From Pseudeuparius sepicola (lineage: Eukaryota; Arthropoda; Insecta; Coleoptera; Anthribidae), in the NCBI GenBank assembly GCA_963920635.1, contig OY987308.1:2360225-2424224 (forward strand): a stretch of DNA of 64,000 bases, read 5' to 3'. The notes under the pieces are model-generated. The model was given only the letters and a program-made list of their open reading frames with translations, had not been told where the DNA came from and searched no databases. The position numbers and the translations under genes were made by a program. Below, piece by piece: positions 45,261 through 56,465 of this stretch (position 1 is its first letter; each line of letters opens with the position of its first letter).

Positions 45261-45266
45261 TTTTTT

Positions 45267-46130
45267 AACAGACTTCAAAAAAGAGGAGTTTATCAATTCG
45301 GTTGTATGTTTGTTTTTATGTTTGTTACCTCAGAACTCCGTCATTTATAAACCGATTTGGACAATTCATTTTTTATTTGAAAGGGTATACCTACAGAATG
45401 GTCCCATTTAAATTTAAAGAAAAAATTCCACCCGTAAGGGTGGACAAATAGGGGATGAAATTTCATATTGAACCGATTTCGATAATTCTTTTTTATTAGA
45501 AAGGGAGTACCAACCTTAGAGGTAGTCCCATTTACATTTAAAGAAAAAATTAAGGGTAGATAAATAGGGGATGAAAGTTCATATTGGACCGATTTTGATG
45601 ATTCTTATTTTATTAGAAAGGGGTTACCTTAGGGTGGTCACATTTAAATTTGAAGAGAAAAATTTCAATCCTAAGGGTGGACAAATAGGGGATGGAATTT
45701 AATATTGGACCGATCTCGATAATTCTTAATAATTTACTAAAAAATAAGAAATAAAAAAATTTTAACAAAAAAAATTAAAACCGACTTAAAAAATTTGCCT
45801 GTATGCACACTCCACTAAAAAGTAAAAAAAAATAACAAAAAATAACACCGACTTCACAAATTTACCCGTATGCATATTTCAACTAAAATTTTAGAAATAT
45901 TTTTCTCTTTCTAAATTGAGATATCTTTGGAGTCGGTGACAGTAAGTTATGATGTATGTAGGATAATATGATGTATTCATATCTAAATAGATTTAAATTC
46001 CTTGCCTTGACTGTCACCAAATCCAAAGATAACTCAATTTAGAAAAAGAAAAATATTTCTAAAATTTTTGTTGAAATGTTTTTTTATAAAAAAATCCCAT
46101 ATGGTGCGGACTTTAATGGTGACACTGTAT
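45267..46130. repeat. Second copy of the dispersed element with ~120-bp tandem units
   Basis: It starts AGACTTCAAAAAAGAGGAG and has TTCGGTTGTATGT, then three ~120-base units (45396-45745) like those at 27420-28140, then the GACTT...AAATTTGCC..TATGCAC inverted part (45777-46080). A relic of the 29233-type element end (CCCATATGGTGCGGACTTT) follows at 46098. Confidence 0.7.
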
Positions 46131-46289
46131 ATGTTTAAAAGTATTTTATTACACACAGAGCTTTGACTCATTCCTGGGGTTCTTTATTAGAAGGGAATAA
46201 CATTTTCTGTGAAATTAAAAATGAAAGAATTAATCCATCATTTTTGTGTAAGCAGGTGGTTGACGCCACCATGATATTAATGTATGTGA

Positions 46290-46718
46290 TTCATTGCTTA
46301 CACCTTTGATATTTTTTGTAGCATTAAAATACGCAAAAATTTCCGTTTCCGCACCCCAATTCTTCCAACGTTGCCTCGTTTCCCCGCCGGATGTCACATA
46401 TTGGACGCTCTCTCCTTTTTTATTAATATTTAAGCAAATGCCAGCGCCAGAATTTTATCGGTGCCATAAACCCGACATACCTGCGTTTTTTACGTGGAAA
46501 ACAGGCGACCCGGGCGGCGCAATTTCATTTAAACCCACGTAAAACTCCCAAAGTTTACGACGGCAGCCGCTCCCGCCGGCCAAATGTCAATTGGTCTTGT
46601 AGGACGTCCCTTTGTTACATTTCCGGAATCTTTCGCGAAGCTTACAAACAAAATACCGCAACGCGGCCGTTTCGCCTTAGCAGGCAGCCATAACCGTCGT
46701 CCAACAATTTTAACTGAT
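46290..46718. other. Moderately GC-rich unique block, possibly conserved non-coding
   Basis: This stretch differs from its surroundings by base composition and by lacking repeats: CAGGCGACCCGGGCGGCGC, CACGTAAAACTCCCAAAG, GGCAGCCGCTCCCGCCGG. The 82-codon frame (46294-46542) has no known motif and no good start context. It may be regulatory sequence of the SAMD5-type gene; this is only inference. Confidence 0.3.
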
Positions 46719-47284
46719 TACAGGGTTAACTATCACTTAGTACAAAAAATTTTATGGTAGATAAAGACAAATCAGACTTGCCAAAATAAATTTTCAAAAA
46801 TTTTCTAACATTTGTCTTAAGACCAAATTTTTTTTCCAAATTGTTTAAAACCCCTCAAAAAACGCCGCCTATGGACGCCCGCCTATGTCAATGGTAGTGA
46901 CAGGCGTTGCCACCTCTGCCAATTTATCCGAGGATTCACCACGAAATTTCGATTTCCTGTTGGAAACGATTACTTCCTAAGGAACATGTAGAATGCCTAC
47001 ATGAAACACCTACCTTACTGACATTTCCAGGATTGAATATTGCACCATTTTCTGTTTTCTTGCTTTTTTTACATTAAAAATCACACGGCACTGCACAACA
47101 CAACATCCACATTTTCTAAATCTGTCGGGAACCTCTTGGTTCCCCTCAGCCATTCCTTTTGTTTGAAGCGAGGTACTCAGCCTGGCGACCACGACGAGGT
47201 GGATCCCCTCCGCCAGGAAAACCCCGAAGGGTAACCAAAAAACACAACTGCACTAGCACACATATGCAAAGCACTACAGTAGCC

Positions 47285-47490
47285 GTTCAAAGAGGCCGCC
47301 GTTAACCTCGATGCACAAATTCACTCGGTTAACTAAAGAAGTCCGGATACGTGCAAAAAGTCCATGATTATTCCGGATTTGATCAGCTGCAACTTCAATC
47401 CTGTTCGTACACAATCGCCTTCGTGTATCCCCAAAATACAAAAATCATTGGATTCAAGTCTGGTGTGCCAGGCCCTAACTTTCCCATTTA
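47285..47490 (-). pseudogene. Mariner-like (DDE_3) transposase, C-terminal relic
   Basis: The minus strand reads GTPDLNPMIFVFWGYTKAIV, close to the SPDLNP.D.FLWGYLK motif that holds the third catalytic acidic residue in insect mariner-like transposases; here the acidic position after P-M reads I. After frameshifts it ends CIEVNGGLFE-like, as members of the family do. It is clearly dead. Confidence 0.65.
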
Positions 47491-47589
47491 ATTAGTTATT
47501 AGTTGTATTGTTATTTCTAAGCGACAGTATTCCAATAAGATGTACGGGTAGGCTGATGTTGAAATTCAGGTGAACGCACTGGGAAACCT

Positions 47590-48060
47590 ATTTGATTTAG
47601 TTTAGGGGATAGGGGAATACTTCAGTTTGCGGGTTGCTCAACATCGCGTCATGACTTGAGCGAGAGAGCCAAGAGGGGAAGACAGTTGTAGCGGAGTGAA
47701 CGGCACACGGGCAGCAGCCCGCTTTCGCGGGTCCCGTGGGTTTTGGGACTAAAAAGGCGGAGAAAAAGGATGCTGGAGTGTAGTGAGAAGCCTCGAGCAT
47801 CGCCCGAGGCGGGAGAAGGAAAATTGTGGAGAATTTGGAGACGCCCTGTGCCCCGGATACAGGAAATCAAGAGGTGTTTCCACGGCGGAGTCTCGGAGTG
47901 CTGTGTACGACGAGGGAGCGGCACGACTAGTGAACATCCAAGCCAGGGAATCAACTGCACCAAAGTTGTTGATGCATGGTGGGTGAGTGCATACAGTAAG
48001 TCGACTACCCCCAAGCAGCCGTTGCACAATATGGAAGGACATTGACTCGGACATTGGGTG
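47590..48060. other. GC-rich block of unknown origin
   Basis: About 470 bases of much higher GC content with a strong hairpin GCAGCCCGCTTTCGCGGGTC and overlapping frames of 100-126 codons on both strands (47743-48045 plus, 48029-47649 minus). None has a motif I know. The composition suggests the 5' UTR of a non-LTR element or an inserted foreign fragment. I cannot decide. Confidence 0.3.
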
Positions 48061-48539
48061 AGCTTTTAATTGAAAACAAACTGTTGTTTCTGGTTCTGCA
48101 CTGCGCGCTAAAAGAACGAACTATCAAAACGGGGTTTACGCCTTCATCTAGTGCTTAAGAGATCAGGTGAATTTAGGTTAGTTAAATTTCAAAGTAAGGT
48201 AAGGCGAATCCGGGAGAACCTCGGGTAAATCTAACAGCGCTGCGGCTGTACACATTCAAATCAATTGTTATTTATGTATTTTTTGATTTGTTTGAGTAAA
48301 AAGGTATTTTCATCCTCCCTAAAACAACGGCAACACCGCGAAAATAACTTCATGCTGACAGTATGTTCGGAAGCCATATTGGATGACGTAATTATAGGCG
48401 GATATTTAAAGGGAAAATAGGGGTTTTTACCCTTTTTTTAGGGATCGTAAAAAAATCTAAAAATATTTTTCTATGTTTTCTTAGGCCACACTGCGCACGT
48501 GGTAAAATTTTTTTGTACTAAGTGATAGTTAACCCTGTA

Positions 48540-49727
48540 CAGGGTGATTCAGTTTTATTCTGCGACACTTCAACATGTGATAGAAAACCAAAAAATAACC
48601 GCACTTTCTTTTATAAACTATATCATTTTAGGGCCTTATTAAAAAGGTACAGGGTGTTAAAGTTTTAAGAAATATGTGGACTTTATTGAATATTTACCAA
48701 ACTAGTTGAGATATTTAAATCATATTTGGTATACGCTATAACGGCATGGGTTAGCATAAAACCTGTTAATATCACACACCTTGAACAACCAGTGGCGTAG
48801 AAGTAGGTAATTAGTATAATAATTGTTTTTAGAAAAAAATGGAACTAGCTTGTATAGCAATAAAATTTATTTAATTTCTTATGTAAAATTTAATTTGAAA
48901 CAAAAATGCCCTCTTGGGAATTTTTCGTATGTGTCATGGTTTCGTGGCAAATTTGTTTTTTTTGTATTATTTCGGGGTGTTTCTAAAAAATTATCCAAAA
49001 AATTTGCTCCATAAGTAACACTTAAAGTAGAAATAATGTGTTCGCTACCTGAAATAAAGTAACTTTTTCCAATAAACTTATCTAGTTAAGGCTATACTTT
49101 TGAAGATACAGGGTCTAAAACATTTAAGGAAGATACAATAATTAATGTTACGCTCTGTATCTTGAAAAGTAAAACCTTCAGTGAGTAAGTTTATTGGGAA
49201 AAGTTACTGTATTTAAAGTAAAAAACACATTTTTTCTACTTTGAGTGTTAGTTATGGAGAGAAGTTTTAACTTAGTTTTTCAGAAGTACCCCGGAATAAT
49301 ACGAAAAAATCAAAATTGCTATGAAACCATGACACATATGAAAAAATGCTAAGAGAATGTTTTTGTTTACAATTAAAATTTACATAAGAAATTGAAAACA
49401 TTTTATTGCTATACAAGGTGGTTCTATCTTTTTTTCTAAAAACAATTATTCTAATTACCCACTTCTACGCCACTGGTTGTTCAAAGCGTTTGATATTAAC
49501 AGATTTTGTGCTAACCCATGCCGTTATAACGTGTACCAAATAATATGACTTAAATATCTCAACTAGTTTGTAAAATATTCAATAAATTCCACATATTTCT
49601 TGCAATTTTAACATCCTGTAACTTTTTTATAAGGCCTTAAAATGATATAGTTGATAGAAGAAAGTGCGGTTATTTTTTGGTTGTCTATCACCTGTTGAAG
49701 TGTCGCAGAATAAAACTGAATCACCCA
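48540..49727. mobile_element. 1.2-kb foldback element, almost fully palindromic
   Basis: The left arm (48540-about 49000: CAGGGTGATTCAGTTTTATT, CTTCAACATGTGATAG, CAACCAGTGGCGTAGAAGTA) recurs inverted at about 49260-49727. Only about 250 bases between arms are unpaired, and even these contain the near-inverted ATACAGGGTCTAAAAC and TTACGCTCTGTATCT. The left flank is TA; the right end has lost the last bases (CACCCATAA). No gene. Confidence 0.75.
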
Positions 49728-49729
49728 TA

Positions 49730-51190
49730 ACAGGCGAAATCGTTACAGTGTTGCCACGTTCGCGTTGTTCTAATTTTTCGGCGACAGCATCCAGTCGGAT
49801 GTGGACAGCAAAAAATAATAAACTCGGAGTAGAACGTTTTATAGTCGCCGTATTTTCGTAAAATATGTACTGGTCGTAAAATTGGGACACGTGTGCGATG
49901 GCAGTCATGTCTGTCGGTGTTTAGAACAGGGGCGTCTCAACAAGAAAGAACAACATAAATAATTTTTGTGATAGCATCTGTAACAAACTATCAATCAATA
50001 TTTTTCTTAACAACTGTGCAATGTAGGAGAACCGAGTCGATCCTTGTTTCTTTCCATGTTGCCGCAAAAAAGTTCTCCGAAAATGCATCTGGAAACTTTC
50101 CCAACGCTTAGGGCCGTTCTCGCAGGTTTTTACTTTAGAATTCCGCGTTATTTGCTCAGTTTTTCCCTTGGAATTACCTACCACGTTGGAGGAAATATGA
50201 GACCATCAGTAAGCTTAATTTGTAAGATAGTTTTCGCAGCTTCATTGACGTCACCACCTCGCGACCACCTTCATTTGACTAGAATAAATGTTGCTAAAAC
50301 AGAAATTGTGTAAGATAGCGCTGGAGTTGCTACAGAGCGAGAATAAAAAGTAGTAACGCCTTGTTTTATACAATTAACAGCACATCATAGGCCAGGGAAA
50401 TTACGGTAAAAAATAACGAAACCTAGACATAACCGCATTTTTATAATGCCATCACAAAATATTGGTAATAAATGAACGCCAGAATTGTTTTTTATACAAA
50501 ATAGACATACGCGTGTGGGCGTCTTCTTGTTGTAATAAAGACGGCATAAATATTAACTGCGAATTTTAAGCTGCATTTATTAGTAAGTACCTAAGGTATA
50601 TAAAGTTGAGATTGATAAATTAAACAGATTACGTTTGCGCAAGTATATCCGAATGGTGTAAAAATGACATATTGCCTAATATTCTGTTGGGCAAAAATAT
50701 TAACTGCGTTTTTATTATTTATAATTACCTTAAAAATCAAGTATTAACAGTTTGTTCTGAAATTAAACATATTGTTTCTCCGGAAATCGCATTTTAAAGA
50801 ATTTTGAAGCTGTCTTTAAGAGCAAAATTATTAACTGGCTGATTTTTGTCAAACTTTGTAAGTGGATACTAAGTCTTGTTGAATTTTTTGAAATTAAACA
50901 AAAATTGGTAACGGAAGTACATATTTTGAAAGGACAAATGACAGTTGACCTACATGCGCCGTATATAAATGTTTAATTTCGCTATCATGTGATTTAATAT
51001 AGTTATATTGTAAAAAGTTAAACAAAAAAAAACAGTTAATATTTTTGCTTTCCTAAAGAAATGACAAGTGACAGTTGACCTATATGCGCCCTAAATAAAT
51101 GTTTAATTTCGCTATATTATGGACGTACGCTTTGTTTATGTGTATATTATATTTCTGCGCTTTATCTGTGTTCTTCTTTGAGAAAAGTAA
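49730..51190. other. Sequence without recognised gene; one short direct repeat
   Basis: A unit with ACAGTTGACCTA.ATGCGCC and AATGTTTAATTTCGCTAT occurs at 50938-50990 and 51069-51118. Frames of 87-93 codons here show no family motif. Confidence 0.4.
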
Positions 51191-51978
51191 AGTAAGGTGA
51201 CCACTACGTAGATGGTTGTCATGCAAGAAATGTATAAAAGCGGGGGAAGGTCGCAAGAAGATGATGGTTATCCAGAAGAAGAATACAATGAAGAAGTTTG
51301 AAAAAGCGGTACAGAAGGTCAAAAGAAGACTGATTAGCAGGAGGAAGATTATGAAGAAATGAAAATAATGCTGAGGGACCGTAGAAAATTGCAAAACCAG
51401 AAAATTTGAAAACTTTGTTATGAAAGCTGTTGCAAATGTTTTAAAAATTAGTGGTCCTAATAACTATGACGAAGCTGTAATGGATAAAGTGATGGTTAGC
51501 TGTAATGGGTAAAGAAATGAAGTCACATGAATAAAACAAAAATGAGTTTTACAGAGACTTCCAGAAGACAAGAAAGCATTAGGTATAGTATCTTGTAAAT
51601 GGATATACACAGAGAGCATAATTCCGGATGGATCAATAGAAAAATACTAGGCGAGGTAGGTAATGAAATAAGGTTGTTCACAAAGAAAAGGTGAAGACTA
51701 CGACCAAACGTTTAGCCCTGTAGTAAAATCTGGAATGATAATAAAAGGAATATTAAGCATATAGCTGCTGGTGAAAATGTTGAATTGACTCGATGGATGT
51801 CTCTACAGCATGCGTTTATACCTGTCGAAAAATCGATGAAGATGTTTATGTGAAACAACCAAAAGGTTATGAAGATTCAACCAATAGAGTTTTGTCGACT
51901 CCAGACAAGTTTTTATGGTCTCAAAAAAGCACAATGGAGCAAATTGCGAACATTTTCATGAAAGCTTTACTCATTTAA
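51190..51978 (+). pseudogene. Copia-type retrotransposon polyprotein fragment
   Basis: In changing plus-strand frames I read GPNNYDEAVMDK and MGKEMKSHE (about 51450-51530), LPEDKKALGIVSCKWIYTES and IIPDGSIEKY, then GEDYDQTFSPVVKSGMI (to 51738), DEDVYVKQPKGYED (51835-51876), and after a large internal loss MEQIANIFMKALLI (51930-51976). These are successive landmarks of the Copia reverse transcriptase and the end of RNase H. The catalytic YVDD region is deleted. Stops and frameshifts are many. Acidic codons at 51280-51400 may be the linker before it. Long terminal repeats were not found. Confidence 0.8.
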
Positions 51979-52689
51979 ACCAAAAATATTTTGAGAGGCT
52001 GTTACTCCTGTGAAACAATGGGCTTAAGAATAATCATCCAAAGGGAAGGATGTTGAAGATTGTAATATCACTTTTCATTTTTCTTATGGTGTATCCATGA
52101 AAATAAGTAAATAAAAAGTGTCAAAAACCAAAAATAAAAGCAATTATTCTTTGAGTTTTAGTCTCGTGTGTACCAAGTGCTTTAGGACTTCAACAGCTCT
52201 GAAGAAAATTGTTAATTCTAAAGTTTTCTGTATGTACATAATAACACCAATAAACACCAATTATAAATTGAACATGCCTACGTTTGGAGTTGTTTTATTA
52301 TAATGTAGTTATCATTACTTTATTTCTTAAGCTAAAAGTACCTACCTTATAATTATATTGTGTTTTCCCTATTTTATATTTTAAAATTTTCTGTTTATTG
52401 CTACCTGCTCATTTCTAAACTTTTCAAAATACAAACACATGCTCAAAATTTGTTCGTCTATTCTAGACAGTATAGCAGTATAGTCACTGATATTAGTAAT
52501 TAATTTTAAAATATAAACGAAACGGAACAGGTAGGTTCGTTTTACCGTTTATTTCTCAAAAAATGGGAAATAAATTGATTTTATTTAATATATAATAGTC
52601 ATATCGATAAAAAAATCGATGCTGGATCTGGATTCATAATATCGATATATTTTTTAAATAGTCCCACCTCTAATTTGACGAAACATGGC

Positions 52690-53165
52690 GGCCGTGTCGC
52701 CACTGTCTTGTATAAAGCCCACGATAAACTTACCCACGGTATGTCAGTAACGAACAAGGTTAGTGAGTAACGAATCCGAAAACAAGGCAAATCTGCGCAT
52801 CTACGTCAGTTGCGAGTCACGAATTCAAAATGCGGTTGTGTTTTACGATTTTTCATAGTTTACAGTTTAATGTGTCAAGAAAAAATTGTAAACAACTGTC
52901 AGTCCAGCTCGACAGTGCTTTAAAATAGGCCAGAAATGCCGGGATGTGCAGTCAGCGTTTGTCCAAATAATAACAGAAACAGTAATGGAACGGAAATTAA
53001 GTATTATAGATTTCCCAAGGAGAATAATCTTGCCAAAAAATCGATTGCTGCATGCCGCAGACAAGACATATGGAGCAATTTAAATTCTGACTCGCAACTG
53101 ACGCGTCACAAGATGCGCAATGACATACCGTGGGTAAGTCTATCGTGATAAAGCCACTGTAGTAT
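52690..53165. mobile_element. Short TIR element with a THAP fragment
   Basis: Ends with CACTGTCTTGTATAAAGC, ACGATAAACTTACCCACGGT at the left and the complementary ACCGTGGGTAAGTCTATCGT, GATAAAGCCACTG at the right, followed inside by GCGCATCT-type sequence on both sides. A solo copy of this end is at 1555-1640, upstream of the THAP gene. The element is about 470 bp and must be an internally deleted derivative. Confidence 0.7.
52936..53085 (+). pseudogene. THAP-domain N-terminal fragment
   Basis: The frame begins MPGCAVSVCPNNNRNSNGTE, a THAP start with C-x4-C, followed by YYRFPKENNLAKKSIAACRRQD, with FPK at the usual place. The expected tryptophan (KKW) is replaced by serine. After IWSNLNS it runs into terminal-repeat sequence, so the second zinc-ligand pair is missing. 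Confidence 0.75.
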
Positions 53166-53264
53166 AAAGCCACTGTGGCTCAGATTAATGTTTAATTTTG
53201 TATAAGTTAAATTCCATTTGTAAGTGGGAATGATCATCTGCAATAAAAACGTAGTTAATATTTT

Positions 53265-53680
53265 TGCTTTTGCCGAAATAGAAAATTATCCGATTTTATA
53301 TAAAGAAGAAACTGAAAAATCGAATGCGTTTTTTTGATTATTTACACTACAACTAGCCATGGACTTCATTTCAAACCAAAAGGTACCAAATACTCTTGCT
53401 TGCTTTTCTTAAGAGAATATATGGAAATACGCCATGTGAACTTGTCAAATTAGAGGGACATAACAAACAAATATTTTATTTTATTTTGGATATTAAATTC
53501 GTTGTGAGAGACACATTTGCGTGTTTTTATTTTATAAAAGATTCTGCAACAATGGCGTTTTAACATTAAACCACCGTGTAAATTTGCTTCGTCGTGTGGC
53601 GCCAGCCAGTGGCGATAGCTTGAAACACCGCTATGCACAGGTCTTTAATAGTGTTGGTCCAGCCTTGAATAAACTGCAAA
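53265..53680. repeat. Third copy of the 8.16-8.72 kb repeat
   Basis: Direct copy with AAAGAAGAAACTGAAAAATC, TTTCAAACCAAAAGGTACCA, GTCGTGTGGCGCCAG and the end GGTCTTTAATAGTGTTGGTCC. No protein recognised. Confidence 0.65.
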
Positions 53681-53934
53681 CTAACTCTGAAGAAATTCAA
53701 GTCGTTCCCTCTAGCCACGTCTCCGTTGTAAAAATGTTGAGACCACGGGCGTAGCCAGGATTTAGTTTTGGGGGGGGGGTTTAGTTTGAGAAGTAAATAA
53801 AACAACAAAAATATACTTACATGAAATTTAATATCTATATATTCATCCGAAAAACTACGACATATTTATAAAGTTCTTAACTTTAAATGAAATGGATAAA
53901 TTAATTTCGTTCCTCTGCACTAAATCTAAAACCA

Positions 53935-54234
53935 TTAAAGAAGAAATCTTCGGCTTTTTCTTTTAAATATATCCACTACTTCATCTGCATGAATTTCTGT
54001 TCCATAGTGAATGTTCATTAGAGCCAAACCATTAAGTCTGTTTTCACTTGTAGTGTTTCGTAAATAGTTTTTCAGTCTCCTTAGGCTCGAGAAAGACCTT
54101 TCTGGGGTAGCAGTGGATACAGGAATGGTAGCCAAGATTTGTAGTAATGTGTAAATATTAGGATAAAGGTTTTTATCGCACATATCTAGGCATTCCAAAC
54201 TAGATTTCGGGGTAGGCAGTCTTCTTATCAGCAT
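53935..54234 (-). pseudogene. hAT transposase, C-terminal dimerisation domain
   Basis: The frame encodes KNLYPNIYTLLQILATIPVS followed by TATPERSFSSLRRLKNYLR and LNGLALMNIHYG, the classic hAT dimerisation region (P-S-AERSFS and L..L......R). It then ends DIFKRKSRRF. The catalytic middle of the transposase is deleted: just upstream (54235-54450) lies the N-terminal zinc-finger part instead. Dimerisation is needed for hAT transposition; this copy is non-functional. Confidence 0.85.
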
Positions 54235-54450
54235 GCAAGGTAGCTGAAGCTTTGATAGCTAAATCCAAATTTGTTTCTTTATTAGAAACCCCTTGACCTT
54301 GACTACACCACTTTTTCCAGTAGTCCATACCTTTAAGTTTATCACCCTTCCTTTTTTCCCCTCCATTTTTCGACAGTAATAATGATTCACGTATCTATCC
54401 TTAACAAGGTCATCGAATAACAGCGCACTAAAATTACTCACTTACACGGT
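54235..54450 (-). pseudogene. hAT transposase, N-terminal fragment
   Basis: A minus-strand frame reads RESLLLSKNGGEKRKG-like, GMDYWKKWCSQGQGVSNK and ETNLDLAIKASATLH, resembling the region after the TTF-type zinc finger in hAT proteins of the ZMYM/TTF group. It fuses directly to the C-terminal piece, so at least the DDE core has been removed by internal deletion. Confidence 0.55.
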
Positions 54451-54873
54451 ACACTTAATTCTCTTCACTATTCGTTCACCACTTTTTCATTTTTATTCGC
54501 TTCGAGTTCGCATGGAACAATACTGCCGTAAGCGCGGTCACGCGCCGCGGCGCCGCTTATATAGCAGCCCAGTAGCCGTCCAGAAACTTCCACGAACTTC
54601 CACAAAGTTCCGCTCATTTCGACCGAGGGGCGTGGCGAATAATCGAGAAACAACGCAAAGTGTCCCTACAATACAAAATAGCTCGGCTGCAACTGCGTCT
54701 GCCTCTCGTCAAAAGATGGCGCTAGGCGCTACTATTACTACATATATTCAAACGTAATAATAATTTAACTCTTCACTCCTCGTATTTTTTCGGTATAATA
54801 TTAGGTAATATTTTGCTTATTTCGGGGGGGGGGGGGGTTTGAACCCCCGAAACCCCCCTTGGCTACGCCCGTG

Positions 54874-55440
54874 TGCTACTTAGAAAGTTTGGCCCAAATG
54901 CCGAAGTTCGAACATTGGAACTGATTAAAGGAACGTTGTTACCTTAGCCAACGGTGGAGAGGCTGCACTTTGAACAACCCCGACGAAATGGGTGTACCCT
55001 GAAATAAGTAAGATTCCCATGATGTTTTTTAATCCATAAGCAACTCGTGAACCTGTGAAAAAAGTTGACATGTAACATTCACTGTAATTTGTAGCCTTGT
55101 GAAAAACAATACTTACTGCAAGTAGTTTGGAAATAATCACAGTTTTCTAAGTTTTAAAACTGATTTTATCTGGGTCCATAAATGGTGTGGTGCTACAAAA
55201 ATTATTGTTGCTTCCAAATAAACGACATGCGACCAGTTCCTGATCAAGATAAAACACGTTTCACCTTTATTAGACTAAAGTTGCACTTAAAGAGTTAAAT
55301 CAATTTACATTAGTTTGTTATCGTATGTAATATCACAAGTGCAGGAAATTTTATCGATAATTTTTTCGAAAGCGTGAAAATAAAAGCCCAATTTGTACGA
55401 GTGGTTTTGCTAATTGGCGAAATAGGGCTTGAGAATAAAA
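54874..55440. other. Sequence without recognised feature
   Basis: AT-rich; no frame longer than 71 codons and no terminal repeats that I could pair. Confidence 0.35.
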
Positions 55441-55448
55441 TTATCTAG

Positions 55449-56465
55449 AAAAATTTCCGGCACGAGTGGTATTTGTCGAGATTATTTCTCGAATACGATT
55501 TAATAATTTCTGTATTAATTTTTTCTATATTTACATTTCCAAAACGATTCATTTTGAACGAGTTTATTGACAGCTTCGACTGTAGCGTTCGAGTAAACAA
55601 ACATGACGCTTGGATATCCAAGGCAAATGCGATTATACCTACATCCTGTCAACGTTGGTTTATTTTCTGAATGTGTCATAAATTTAGACGGAGACGGAGG
55701 TCCAATAACAACAATTTAGCAATGTAAAAGTTATATAAATTCATTGATACAATGCTTAATAGGACCGCAACATAATTTATAAGTTGCATAATTTAGAACA
55801 GTGTGAAACACACAAACTTTAAGAATTAGGTACGTGTTTGTTTTATATCCAACAGATTCGCGGTTGCTAAGCAACGAAGTGATAATTTGCACAATTGCAA
55901 TTACCGCGATTATTTCTCTCATACTGCTTGCATCCAATAAAGTAGCTCCTTCCATAAAAATCCAACCAATGATATGCCTCTGCTAGCGATAATTTGCACT
56001 TATACAAAACCAAAGCGGTAATACCACTTGTGCCATTATCACTTCGTTACTTAGCAACCTCGAATCTATTCGATACAAACACGTACTTCTTAAAATTGGT
56101 GTGTTTTACAACACTGTTCTAAATTATGCAGCTTATAAATTATCTTGCGGTATTATTAAGCATTGTATCAATGAATTTATATAACTTTTACATTGCTAAA
56201 TTTATGTTATTGGACCTCCGTCTCCGTTTAAATTTATGACACATTCAGAAAATAAATCAACACTGACAGGGTGTAGGTATAATCGCATTTGCCTTGGATA
56301 TCCAAGCGTCATGTTTGTTTACTCGAACGCTACAGTCGAAGCTGTCAATAAACTCGTTCAAAATGAATCGTTTTGCAAATGTAAACATAGAAAAATTCAA
56401 TACAGAAATTATTAAATCGTATTCGAGAAATAATCTCGACAAATACCACTCGTGCCGGAAATTTT
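55449..56465. mobile_element. ~1-kb palindromic (foldback) element
   Basis: Arms of about 435 bases (55449-55886 and 56035-56465) with few differences: AATTTCCGGCACGAGTGGTA, AACGAGTTTATTGACAGC, TTGGATATCCAAGGCAAATG, GGAGACGGAGGTCCAATAAC and GTTGCTAAGCAACGAAGTGA appear with their complements. About 148 unpaired bases form the centre. Flanking TTTCCGG segments (55378-55448, 56540-56780) look like further decayed family parts. No protein fits: frames on opposite arms are mirror images. Confidence 0.75.

Larger units (their letters stand above)
46721..48537. mobile_element. 1.8-kb TIR element carrying a mariner-like relic and a GC-rich block
   Basis: Ends CAGGGTTAACTATCACTTAG (continuing TACAAAAAATTTTA) and the complement, with TA at both borders. 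The right TA (48538-48539) is also the left TA of the next element. Inside are the transposase relic at 47285-47490 and the GC-rich block at 47590-48060. The rest is unassigned. Confidence 0.75.
53744..54873 (-). mobile_element. Deleted hAT transposon with GGGCGTAGCCA ends
   Basis: Ends CACGGGCGTAGCCAGG and the complement of CCTTGGCTACGCCCGTG; inner parts are runs of G or C (53766-53777, 54825-54858). An 8-bp target duplication is not obvious. The minus strand holds two transposase pieces (53935-54234, 54235-54450), and a GC-richer region with ACTGCCGTAAGCGCGG (54500-54600) that is probably its promoter. Confidence 0.8.

Noticed and set aside
53450..53808. Overlapping frames at 53450-53808
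   Set aside because: They lie in a dispersed repeat and at the hAT end; no motif or consistent frame between copies.
55473..56442. Mirror-image frames (55473-55670 plus and 56442-56257 minus) as paralogous genes
   Set aside because: They are the two arms of one palindrome and show no motif.
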